DNA of 64,000 nucleotides, from the NCBI GenBank assembly GCA_965223215.1, contig CBDCVZ010000010.1, positions 7,068,001-7,132,000 on the forward strand. The letters are read 5' to 3'. A program made the translations under genes and the position numbers. Each line of letters starts with the position of its first letter. The stretch's first letter is position 1. Under the pieces are notes generated by a model. It was not told the DNA's origin. It did not search any database and saw only the letters and a program-made list of their open reading frames with translations. Source of the stretch: JABDMH01 sp965223215 (GTDB taxonomy: Bacteria > Bacteroidota > Bacteroidia > Chitinophagales > Saprospiraceae). Below, piece after piece: positions 18,565-26,806 of the stretch.

Positions 18565-19287
18565 TCAGAATAATTCCTTCAGCACCCGAGTACGATAACT
18601 GGTACCAACCGGAATTTTTACCTCCCCAATATGAATCAAGTTTCCTTCAAGTGCAGCTGCTTTCGCAATGGCGATGATGAATGATTTGTGTACCCTCATG
18701 AATTTGTCGGGGGGAAGTTCTTTTTCGAGTCGCTTTAGAGATCCCAAGGATATGATCCGGCCCTTGACCGTATGATAAGCTACATATTCCTTCATGCTTT
18801 CGATATAGAGTATGTCGTCATGAAAAACTCTAAAGACTTTGAAATCTGCTTTTACGAGTTCAAAATTTCTTTCCTCCTTAGCCAGCCCTGATAGATTCAG
18901 GGTGCGGTGATTTTCTTTGTCTTCAAGTTTCAGCATTTTCATCGCCTTATTAACGGCTTGTAGAAATCGTTCGAAGCGAAAGGGTTTGAGGAGATAGTCT
19001 ACGACGTCTAGTTCGTATCCTTCCAAGGCATATTCCTGGTATGCTGTTGTGAAAATAACCAGGGGTTTTTGCTGCAACGTTCTTAAAAACTCCACACCTG
19101 TTAGTTCGGGCATTTGGATGTCAAGGAACATTAGATCAACTGAATTATCCTGAAGTATTTGGATGGCTTCCAATGGTGTGGCACACTTCCCAGTAATATT
19201 TAGATAAGGGAGTCGAATGGCGTAGTTTTCCACCAGATTTCTTGCTGGTTCTTCATCATCGACGATGAGACAGTTAATTTTTTCCAT
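18565..19287 (-). CDS. LytTR-family response regulator
   Basis: The start is taken as ATG at 19287 (MEKINCLIVDDEE) rather than the GTG two codons earlier. The receiver domain shows the acidic pair VDDEE, the phosphoacceptor Asp in LMFLDIQMP, Thr in FTTAYQ and Lys in LLKPF. The C-terminal LytTR DNA-binding domain includes DILYIESMKEYVAYHT, a SLKRLEKELP segment and FMRVHKSFII. Such regulators bind DNA through beta strands rather than a helix-turn-helix. The partner kinase gene lies 139 bases upstream. Confidence 0.92.
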   Translation of the reverse strand: MEKINCLIVDDEEPARNLVENYAIRLPYLNITGKCATPLEAIQILQDNSVDLMFLDIQMPELTGVEFLRTLQQKPLVIFTTAYQEYALEGYELDVVDYLLKPFRFERFLQAVNKAMKMLKLEDKENHRTLNLSGLAKEERNFELVKADFKVFRVFHDDILYIESMKEYVAYHTVKGRIISLGSLKRLEKELPPDKFMRVHKSFIIAIAKAAALEGNLIHIGEVKIPVGTSYRTRVLKELF

Positions 19288-19426
19288 TTTCACTTTTTTT
19301 GATCTCCTGCCATTCTGTGAATTTCCATAGTGCTGAATTACGGGCGTTTGAAAAGTGTAGTGCTGACTACCAAAATTTTACCAATGAAACTCCACATGCG
19401 TAACTGATTGTCTTTTGGTTTTCGAA

Positions 19427-20500
19427 TCAAATATCTGTATCTAGTACGAGGTGTACTGAATATTGATCTTGAGTAATATTGATTTTCAGATCGTGCCGTT
19501 TTCCAGGGTATAGTAGTGCCAATCTTTTCTTAACATTTTCAAGCCCTATGCCTCCCTCCTTGTCCTTGGTGAAACCATTTCTAGGGATATTGTTAACTAC
19601 TTTAAATACGATGATATCTTTATTGACTTTTAGAGTTATTTTGATGAAGCTGGTTTCTGAAGTTTCGATTTTGCTGTGTTTAAAGGCATTCTCTACGAAA
19701 GGGATAAAAAGTAGAGGTGCAATCTGCAGGTCAGGAGCCGATCTGTCCAAATCGACTTCTACATCCATGCCTTTGCTGTCTTTCAATAACATAAGATGGA
19801 TGTAGTTTTCGATATAATTGATTTCGCTTTTCAACGGTACTTTGTCTTCGTTGGCATAATAAACCATGTAACGCAATACTTCGGAAAGTTGCATCACGCT
19901 CTGAGGTGCCTGAGTTGCTTGTGTTATGGTCAAGCTATAAATATTGTTGAGTGCATTAAATAAAAAATGGGGATTGACCTGAGACCTGAGGAACCTTAGT
20001 TCCGCTTCTAATTTTTCTTTCTGTGAGCTGATGACTTCTTTTTCTTTTTTGTTTGCAAAGCGAGCTATTTCTACTAGAGAGCTGCCCAAGAATGCCAGGA
20101 TGAAGGGCATGATCTGACGTAACCACCTAAATCCAACAATGGCTTCCTTTGTTCTTCCAGACCTCGTGCCATCTCTTAAGAGTGGGCCTTGCCTTGCGTT
20201 GTAGTTAAACCATTCTGACCATGGGAAGACATCGCTATGTATGACCAAGACTGCTATGAGAAGTAGCACCGTTCCAGCTAAAATGAATTGGCCCGTTTTC
20301 TTTCGAAAGTACAAGTGGGGTAGGAGTATCCGTATGTTGACTGCGACGACAAGTGCAATTCCCAACGTGCTCGCCAATCCCCTTCTTAGCAGGATGTCGA
20401 AATTGACAAAACCGTAGGCCTGAAATAGCGTTATTAGCAACCAACTGATGGACCACAAAAGTATCTGTGACAGGACGCTGCGGTCAAAGAATCTTACCAT
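19427..20500 (-). CDS. LytS-type sensor histidine kinase
   Basis: A 357-residue membrane kinase: four hydrophobic segments in the first ~170 residues, a short coiled linker rich in Lys and Glu, then the His_kinase motif QVNPHFLFNALNNIYSL with the phosphoacceptor His, and a C-terminal ATPase domain (PFVENAFKHSK, GGIGLENVKKRL). It pairs with the LytTR response regulator downstream. The signal is not identifiable. Confidence 0.92.
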   Translation of the reverse strand: MVRFFDRSVLSQILLWSISWLLITLFQAYGFVNFDILLRRGLASTLGIALVVAVNIRILLPHLYFRKKTGQFILAGTVLLLIAVLVIHSDVFPWSEWFNYNARQGPLLRDGTRSGRTKEAIVGFRWLRQIMPFILAFLGSSLVEIARFANKKEKEVISSQKEKLEAELRFLRSQVNPHFLFNALNNIYSLTITQATQAPQSVMQLSEVLRYMVYYANEDKVPLKSEINYIENYIHLMLLKDSKGMDVEVDLDRSAPDLQIAPLLFIPFVENAFKHSKIETSETSFIKITLKVNKDIIVFKVVNNIPRNGFTKDKEGGIGLENVKKRLALLYPGKRHDLKINITQDQYSVHLVLDTDI

Positions 20501-20841
20501 GCCATAAAAATGAATCTATTTTTTCAAATGAAGAAGGATTATCTATTATCGGGTGATTCTTCTCAACCAATATCACTACTTTCTCAATATAAGCTAAAAG
20601 CGCTTGGCACAGACGGTCATTGAGCTCAGATTTTCTTCGGGAGGCAAAATAAGTGGTTGTATTGATTTTTTTTGCATTACCCCTTGAGATGGTGGCATCT
20701 TATCCCACAATTAGTCGATAGCAAATATATAAGTAAGGTAACTGAAAATAGCTCGAATAGTCTTCTGATACCTTGTGATGAAGAAAAAACGCAGCCTCCG
20801 AGGTTGCCGCATCTTATTAGGAATACATAAAACCAATTGTT
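20501..20841. other. Divergent intergenic region of the LytS kinase and a beta-barrel gene
   Basis: About 340 bases separating divergent genes, so it should hold promoters in both directions. It is AT-rich. The clearest structure is a leftward terminator-like hairpin described separately. I could not assign Bacteroidota -33/-7 promoter elements with confidence. Confidence 0.5.
20783..20807 (-). terminator. Terminator-like hairpin, leftward
   Basis: GCAGCCT and AGGTTGC form a seven-pair stem (one G-U) around a CCG loop. On the minus strand it is followed by TTTTTTC. It sits just upstream of the plus-strand barrel gene, so it would stop leftward antisense transcription before the kinase gene. 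Confidence 0.4.
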
Positions 20842-21444
20842 ATGAAATATTTTTTGAAATTGTGCCTATGCGCTTACTTGATGATCGGCCTTAATATTGG
20901 TGCTTTTGGTCAAAATACGGCAACGAGATCCGATAGGGATGCCAGATTAAGTAGCCAATGGTGGTATGGTGGAGAGCTTGGTTTGGACTTAACTGGAAGT
21001 ACATTCAAATTCGGTTTATCACCTATGCTAGGTTATAAAATTACCCAGCGATTCTCTGTTGGAGTTCGGATACCCCTGGAATATACTCATTTTAGGTTAG
21101 GAAATGTGGATGGGGATGCTATAAGCTTTAGCAATTTAGATTTCGGTACGGGCGCATTCACTCGCTACAAAGTGTTTAGGAATATATTTTCACATGCCGA
21201 GTATCAGCATTTGTGGCTTCAGAAACCTGTAACAATGGGTGGTTCACTACTCTTGGATCCTGCGAACTCAAGTAGCGTTCTGACCGAGAAGTTGGGCGAG
21301 AATCAAGTTAACCTTGGACTGGGATACACAAGTGGCAGAGGTAATCTGGGTTATGAAATCTCCCTGCTATACAATGTACTGGAAGGGTCAAATTCCCTTC
21401 AGAGCCCTTGGCAGGTAAGAGTGGGTTTGAACTACAAATTCTAA
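20842..21444 (+). CDS. Outer-membrane beta-barrel protein
   Basis: A 200-residue protein with a Sec signal peptide (cleavage near GAFGQ) and a series of alternating-hydrophobicity strands ending in an aromatic C-terminal residue (LNYKF), typical of an eight-stranded outer-membrane barrel. It is the first plus-strand gene opposite the LytS/LytTR pair. No specific function is recognised. Confidence 0.7.
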   Translation: MKYFLKLCLCAYLMIGLNIGAFGQNTATRSDRDARLSSQWWYGGELGLDLTGSTFKFGLSPMLGYKITQRFSVGVRIPLEYTHFRLGNVDGDAISFSNLDFGTGAFTRYKVFRNIFSHAEYQHLWLQKPVTMGGSLLLDPANSSSVLTEKLGENQVNLGLGYTSGRGNLGYEISLLYNVLEGSNSLQSPWQVRVGLNYKF

Positions 21445-21537
21445 AAACTGGAAGAATTCTGCCAAATCACTTATGATACTTCGATTTCATCAGCTTTTCT
21501 TTAAGTCACCTTCCGACGAACATAAGATTAAAAATAA

Positions 21538-21945
21538 ATGAACCGTTTACCTTTCCCTTTAATAATGACTTCAGTGATAGGGCTAATTTCATCGTGTGAA
21601 ACGCTAGAGCTGCTCAGTTACCAGGTGAATTTCATATCACCGGAGCACCAAACGTACCATTTGGGTGATACGCTATTCATTCACGTTGAATTTCGGGAGC
21701 TCAATGCTGGTACAATTTACAATATAAACGTGAGGCTGTACCATGAATCCACTGGGATAGTGCTCTACGATGAACCTGGTTTTTCCGACATTGATGATAC
21801 GGATGGGTTGTATTTTTTTCGTGATGAATTTGTTTTAGATCATCTGCAAACTGACGGGACTTGGGTGCTGGAAGCAAGCGCATGGGGAAACCAAGACCGC
21901 ATATTTGAGGCCAAGGAAATCATGGAAATATTTATCGAATCGTAA
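21538..21945 (+). CDS. Small lipoprotein with immunoglobulin-like fold, hypothetical
   Basis: A 135-residue protein with a lipoprotein signal (lipobox LISSC, Cys20). The mature part is beta-rich with a central HVEFRELNAGTIYNINVRLY segment, suggesting a single immunoglobulin-like or DUF4625-like domain. Function is unknown. It follows the barrel gene after 93 bases and may be co-transcribed. Confidence 0.6.
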   Translation: MNRLPFPLIMTSVIGLISSCETLELLSYQVNFISPEHQTYHLGDTLFIHVEFRELNAGTIYNINVRLYHESTGIVLYDEPGFSDIDDTDGLYFFRDEFVLDHLQTDGTWVLEASAWGNQDRIFEAKEIMEIFIES

Positions 21946-22389
21946 CTGATAATTTTGCACCAGCAAAGTCGAGGTCACAGGGATGGTGTCCCAGATGGAC
22001 AAATGATCTTTGGCGAGCTTGCAAATCCCTCGCCTACGGCTTTCGACGTCTGGATTGCAAACGAGATCTTTGGTCAAAGATCAACCAGATTTGCGTATAT
22101 GATACCATGCATTATCTCTTGCTACGTAAGATGATTTATCCGTTTTTTTTATGACACACAAAGGCATCGACATCTTAGATGTTAGTATTGAGATTTCCCA
22201 TCATCAAGTAACCATTCTCAATAAAAAGACCTTTTTTATCAATCATTGAACAATAGGGTCGATAAGTACACTAATTGAGCAAATAGAGCTAGTTTTTGAC
22301 AAAGTCGGGGTATACGTTGAATTTAATTGTGCAGGGCTATGAAACGCTGCACCTTTAGGATTGAAAAGAGAGAGCAATAAATAATCGAA
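21946..22389. other. Intergenic stretch holding a possible transposase relic
   Basis: About 440 bases without an intact gene. The first 200 hold a short plus-strand frame I do not recognise. The second half contains an IS110-like remnant described separately. Confidence 0.4.
22151..22362 (+). pseudogene. Possible IS110-family transposase remnant
   Basis: Read in a single frame from ATG at 22151, the sequence gives MTHKGIDILDVSIE, HHQVTILNKKTFF, a stop, IGSISTLIEQIEL, VGVYVEFNCAG, and another stop. The order KGIDI...DVS, HHQVT.N, then V.FE.TG-like block resembles the N-terminal RuvC-like domain of IS110 transposases with internal deletions and two stops. Similarity is by eye only. Confidence 0.35.
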
Positions 22390-22674
22390 ATGCTTACTAA
22401 AAACATCGACTCAGATAAGTGGGAGGTTCATGAGAATATTCCTGCCATGACATCTGCCATAAGGCGCTTAAATGACTGCGAGGAGAGATATCAGGTGACG
22501 ACTTCATCTGGTGTTGCAACCGGTCGCAGTAGGATTGAGGCTGCAATGAGGAACGATGAAATTCAACGGTCAGGTAAGCAGGTTTTTCGTGCTTCGAAAA
22601 ATAATATTAATAGTAACCAGTTGAGGCTCCAAGCAACAATATGGAATAGAATTTCTAGATCTATAGGAAAGTAA
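22390..22674 (+). CDS. Hypothetical protein, doubtful
   Basis: A 94-codon frame, hydrophilic and basic toward the C-terminus, with no signal peptide, helix pattern or motif that I recognise. It lies between a transposase-like relic and the DUF6515 gene and may be noncoding. Confidence 0.25.
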   Translation: MLTKNIDSDKWEVHENIPAMTSAIRRLNDCEERYQVTTSSGVATGRSRIEAAMRNDEIQRSGKQVFRASKNNINSNQLRLQATIWNRISRSIGK

Positions 22675-22739
22675 GATAGATAAGCAAATGAGACAGTTTT
22701 GCAAAAATGTTAATACACTAAGGATTTAAATGATTAGGC

Positions 22740-23309
22740 ATGTCAAATAATTTTTTGAAAACTATCGGGACAGCATTTCTTATGGGTTTAATTCTGTTTG
22801 TCATGGTACCCAGTGCCTCGGCTCAAAAGAAAATTCAGGTAAAGAAGTCGTCAAAAAAATTTAAAGTTGAAACTCCCGTAAAGCAATATAAGAATTTACC
22901 ACATCGAGGTGCCGAAGTCACTTCCTTGCCGGGCAAAGCAACCATTGTAAGGCATGGTCAATATAGTTATCATTACTATCATGGGGTTTTTTATCGGTCC
23001 ATGAATGGCAGCTATGTGGTCGTAGCCCCACCCATCGGTTTGCGGATTAGTCTATTGCCTGCTGGAGTGTATCACTTATGGTATGCCGGTAGACCATATT
23101 ATTATTACTATGGGACTTTCTACACGTCACATCCCGATGGCGACTATCAGGTCGTGCAAGCACCGCTGGGTGCAAGGGTTGATGCATTGCCGGACGGGTA
23201 CGAATTGTTTGAACTTGAGGGAAAAATTTACTATCGACTTGAGGAAACTTACTACAAGGCCGTGTTGGAGGATAATGGAAATGTCGTGTATGAAGTAGTT
23301 CGTGTTTAA
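22740..23309 (+). CDS. DUF6515-like secreted aromatic-rich protein
   Basis: A 189-residue protein with a Sec signal (cleavage after SASAQ), a basic linker (KKIQVKKSSKKFKV) and a Tyr-rich repeated module: YYHGVFYRSMNGSYVVVAPP followed by the related YYYYYGTFYTS segment and a third copy near IYYRLEETYYK. Each repeat has the pattern of an exposed beta unit with V-V-x-A-P-x-G. The family is of unknown function and is often near stress-related periplasmic proteins. It is immediately upstream of a Spy-like gene. Confidence 0.7.
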   Translation: MSNNFLKTIGTAFLMGLILFVMVPSASAQKKIQVKKSSKKFKVETPVKQYKNLPHRGAEVTSLPGKATIVRHGQYSYHYYHGVFYRSMNGSYVVVAPPIGLRISLLPAGVYHLWYAGRPYYYYYGTFYTSHPDGDYQVVQAPLGARVDALPDGYELFELEGKIYYRLEETYYKAVLEDNGNVVYEVVRV

Positions 23310-23376
23310 ACACTTAGTAAGTCGTGAATAAGACGGACCTGGCTAAACAAAGTATTCATATTCAAATAAAATAATC

Positions 23377-23769
23377 ATGAAGTTTTCAATCAAATTTTTC
23401 TTAGTCGCGAACTTGATCGTTTTTCTCTTTAGCTGCTCAGCAAAAGCCCAACGTGGTGCCAATGCTGCTACTCCTGATCTAGTTGCGGAGGAGCTCACAA
23501 CTGCACTGGTGGAGAAACTGAAATTATCAGAAGACCAGACCATTAAAGTCAAGAAAATAAACTTGAATTACGTGAGAAAAATAAAGGAAGTCCGTGCAGA
23601 CTATGGGAGTAATCGAGAAGATATGAAAGAGATTATGATGGCGGTTAACAAAGAGAAGAATTTAGAGATCCGATCTGTGCTTACCGAAGAGCAAATCGAA
23701 GCATTTGAACAAATGCAAGCCAGTGATGCACAATCCGTCGGCCGCAGGGGAAGACTTGGCAGAGGATAA
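23377..23769 (+). CDS. Small Spy/CpxP-like periplasmic protein
   Basis: A 130-residue protein with a signal peptide that may be a lipoprotein signal (LFSCSAKAQ). The mature part is helical, rich in Lys and Glu, and ends with LTEEQIEAFEQMQ, resembling the LTxxQ motif of Spy/CpxP periplasmic chaperones. The tail is basic (GRRGRLGRG). It is followed by a strong terminator hairpin at 23798, so transcription probably stops before the TonB-dependent receptor gene. Confidence 0.65.
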   Translation: MKFSIKFFLVANLIVFLFSCSAKAQRGANAATPDLVAEELTTALVEKLKLSEDQTIKVKKINLNYVRKIKEVRADYGSNREDMKEIMMAVNKEKNLEIRSVLTEEQIEAFEQMQASDAQSVGRRGRLGRG

Positions 23770-23797
23770 GAAAAACCTTTTCACTATTATTTAATCA

Positions 23798-23830
23798 ATA
23801 AATCCGGAGGCTAGCAACCTCTGGATTTAT
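23798..23830 (+). terminator. Intrinsic terminator-like hairpin
   Basis: ATAAATCCGGAGG and CCTCTGGATTTAT pair over 13 positions (one G-U) around a seven-base loop, 29 bases after the stop of the Spy-like gene. The flanking A/T tracts make it bidirectional in form. Confidence 0.7.
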
Positions 23831-23857
23831 CAAACCTTATCGCTAAAACCTCAACTT

Positions 23858-26665
23858 GTGAGAGATCGTATTCTTGTCCTTTGTTTGCATCTTATGACCA
23901 TAACTGTTATGGCTCAGACTGCCTCTTTGTCTGGTCAAGTTGCAGATGGTGTCGACGGAACATCCTTAGTTGGGGCACACGTAGTATTGATAGACAGCAC
24001 GACCAAAGAAGAAAGAAATATGGTTTCCGATTTGGAAGGCATGTTTTTGTTTAAAGAACTGTTAAAAAGCTCTTATACTTTGAGGATTTCCTTTGTCGGA
24101 TATCAAGAAATGTCATTTCCCATTATCATAGATGGCACGTCTACTGATCTTGGTGTCATTGAGCTTAAGGAAGGATTAAAATTACAGGAAGTTCAAGTGA
24201 CCGATAAGGAGATTCGCATTACTCAAAAAGGAGATACCACGGAATTTAATGCGGAAGCATACAACACACTTCCAGATGCATCCGCTGAAGACTTAATAGC
24301 AAAAATGCCAACCGTCCAGGTTGAAGAAGGCATAGTTCAAGCACATGGAGAAGATATTAAGCAAGTGTTAGTGGATGGTAAGCCCTTTTTTGGAAGTGAT
24401 CCTACTGCAGCCCTCAGAAACCTGCCTGCAGAGATAGTCGATAAGATCCAAATTTTCGAGCAGCAAAGTGAACAGGCACAATTTACGGGTTTTGATGATG
24501 GCGAAAGTGCCAAAACCATCAATATCATAACCAAGTCAAGTATGCGTAATGGTCAATTTGGGAAGGTATATGCTGGTTACGGGTCAGATGGTAAATATCA
24601 GACGGGTGGAAACATCAACCTATTTAATAGTGACCAGCGGATATCCATTATCGGAATGTCAAATAATGTCAACAAGCAAAACTTCTTAACCGAAGATTTG
24701 CTGGGTGTTGTCGGTTCATCAGGCAATGGCCGGAGAGGTAACCGAGGTAGTGTGGGGAGCAGAACTGGTGGAGGAAAAGGCAGTGGCAGTTCAGCAGTAT
24801 CTGTCAGTGATTTTCTTGTGCCACAACAAGGTGGGATTACCAATGCCGATGCATTTGGAATTAACATTTCAGATAAGTGGGGATCTAAACTTGACTTTTC
24901 CGGCAGCTACTTTTTTAATAAATCAAACAACACTACTGAGCAGTTGATTCGTCAACAGTTTCTTAGCAGCGATGGTGTAAATGAAATGTACAATGAAGAA
25001 GGGCTGCTTGAAAGTACGAATATCAATCATCGATTCTCTGGACGGCTCAAGTACGAAATTAATGCGAAGAATTCTTTGATTTGGCAACCAAAATTTACTT
25101 GGCAGAGTAATCATGGGACAGAAACCCTGTTTGGGCAAACATTCTTTGATGATGATGTGCTGAGCCAAACGAATCTCGACTTTAGCTCTCATCTATCAAC
25201 ATTTAATTTAGACAACAACCTCCTTTGGAGGTATGAATTTGATAAATCCGGTCGTACGTTATCGGTAAACTTTTCTTCAGGATGGGCACCCAAACAGGGA
25301 GAGAGTGTCCTTTTGTCAGAGAATACCTTTTGGTCAAACCAGATTGATTCTATCCTGCTCAACCAGAATTCCAGCGTCGACGTAGGTAGTTGGAATATGA
25401 TGGCCAATCTTCAATACACCGAGCCTCTTGGAGGCAGTAGTATGTTGATGTTGAACTATATGACAAGCTATCTTCATGGAGAGAGCAATATAGAAACTTT
25501 CGATTTTGACGATGATTTTCAAGACTACGATCTTTTCAATTCATCGCTTAGCAGCGAATCTTCAAATAATTACTTCACCCAAAAATTTGGAGGAGGATAT
25601 AATTATCGTAAAGATGGTTTAACCATCATGGTAAATGCTAGTTTGCAATCGGCGCAATTGAGTAATGAGGCCACTTTACCGCTCAAAGAGAATTATGATC
25701 ACGCCTTCCTAAGTGCGCTTCCAATGGTAAGGCTCCGATATAAGATTTCTCAAACAGAAAATCTCAGCTTGCTCTATAAAACGAATACGCAACTCCCTTC
25801 CATAGAACAACTACAGTATGTCGTGGATAATAGCAATCCACTGCAGTTGACAATTGGAAATCCGGATTTAACGCAGTCGTATAAACATAGCCTCTTCGCG
25901 AGGTATTCGAAAACCAACACAGAGAGATCAGCTATTTTTTACGCCTTATTGCGAGGTACTTATACCAACAATTACATTGCCACAAGTACCTACCTTTCTG
26001 GGGCTGGTGATGTTTTTCCGCAGCTTATTGATGACCTTTCTACGGGAGTGCAAATTAGCCAACCTTTGAACTTGCAAGCTCATTGGGACGTTCGTGTGTT
26101 TTTAACCTATGGTTTTCCAATTAGGTTACTTAAATCCAACTTGAATATTGACTTCACGACAGATTACATAAAGGCTCCGGGCTTGATCAATCAAGACCTG
26201 AATTATTCCAGCAATACCATCACAGGTCTTGGATTAACGCTAGGGAGTAATATTAGTGATAACCTTGACTTCACCCTATCGTCTCGCAGTAAATACAATT
26301 TGACGACGAACACGCTGGAAGCAGGTAACGACATAGCCTACTATAATCAAAGTACGTCGTTGAAATTCAATTGGATTTTGAGGGACGGTTTAGTTCTTCG
26401 AACGGACCTGGCCCATCAATTCTATCATGGATTATCTGATGATTTTGATCAAAACTACCTTCTCTGGAACCTCAGTATTGGTAAGAAAGTATTTAAAGAC
26501 CAACGTGGTGAAATTAGTTTATCGGTCTTTGACTTACTTAGACAAAATAATAGCCTGTCTCGCCTGGTGACCGAGGTATATACAGAGGATATACAAACCA
26601 ATGTTTTGCAACAGTATTTTATGTTGAGTTTCAAATACGATTTGAGAAATTTTAAAATTGGATAA
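23858..26665 (+). CDS. TonB-dependent receptor-like outer membrane beta-barrel protein
   Basis: A 935-residue protein starting at GTG 23858, with a signal peptide (VMAQ). Residues ~22-110 are a carboxypeptidase-like regulatory domain (SLSGQVADG, LRISFVGYQEM), then a plug-like region (LPAEIVDKIQIFEQQSEQAQ) and a large beta-barrel with many aromatic strand ends. It belongs to the 'outer membrane beta-barrel family' related to TonB receptors; no STN domain is present. The cargo is unknown. The Gly/Ser-rich insert near residues 285-320 is an extracellular loop by position. Confidence 0.85.
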   Translation: MRDRILVLCLHLMTITVMAQTASLSGQVADGVDGTSLVGAHVVLIDSTTKEERNMVSDLEGMFLFKELLKSSYTLRISFVGYQEMSFPIIIDGTSTDLGVIELKEGLKLQEVQVTDKEIRITQKGDTTEFNAEAYNTLPDASAEDLIAKMPTVQVEEGIVQAHGEDIKQVLVDGKPFFGSDPTAALRNLPAEIVDKIQIFEQQSEQAQFTGFDDGESAKTINIITKSSMRNGQFGKVYAGYGSDGKYQTGGNINLFNSDQRISIIGMSNNVNKQNFLTEDLLGVVGSSGNGRRGNRGSVGSRTGGGKGSGSSAVSVSDFLVPQQGGITNADAFGINISDKWGSKLDFSGSYFFNKSNNTTEQLIRQQFLSSDGVNEMYNEEGLLESTNINHRFSGRLKYEINAKNSLIWQPKFTWQSNHGTETLFGQTFFDDDVLSQTNLDFSSHLSTFNLDNNLLWRYEFDKSGRTLSVNFSSGWAPKQGESVLLSENTFWSNQIDSILLNQNSSVDVGSWNMMANLQYTEPLGGSSMLMLNYMTSYLHGESNIETFDFDDDFQDYDLFNSSLSSESSNNYFTQKFGGGYNYRKDGLTIMVNASLQSAQLSNEATLPLKENYDHAFLSALPMVRLRYKISQTENLSLLYKTNTQLPSIEQLQYVVDNSNPLQLTIGNPDLTQSYKHSLFARYSKTNTERSAIFYALLRGTYTNNYIATSTYLSGAGDVFPQLIDDLSTGVQISQPLNLQAHWDVRVFLTYGFPIRLLKSNLNIDFTTDYIKAPGLINQDLNYSSNTITGLGLTLGSNISDNLDFTLSSRSKYNLTTNTLEAGNDIAYYNQSTSLKFNWILRDGLVLRTDLAHQFYHGLSDDFDQNYLLWNLSIGKKVFKDQRGEISLSVFDLLRQNNSLSRLVTEVYTEDIQTNVLQQYFMLSFKYDLRNFKIG

Positions 26666-26806
26666 ATATAACCTTGTGCGGACCATCACAGGTTGGCACC
26701 TGTGCTGACTTCTGGGCATTACCTGTCTCGCTGTTGGACTACTGTTGTCTTTAAGGCTAGCATAACACTACGATGTACCATAAAAAATAAACCATAAAAT
26801 TTAACT

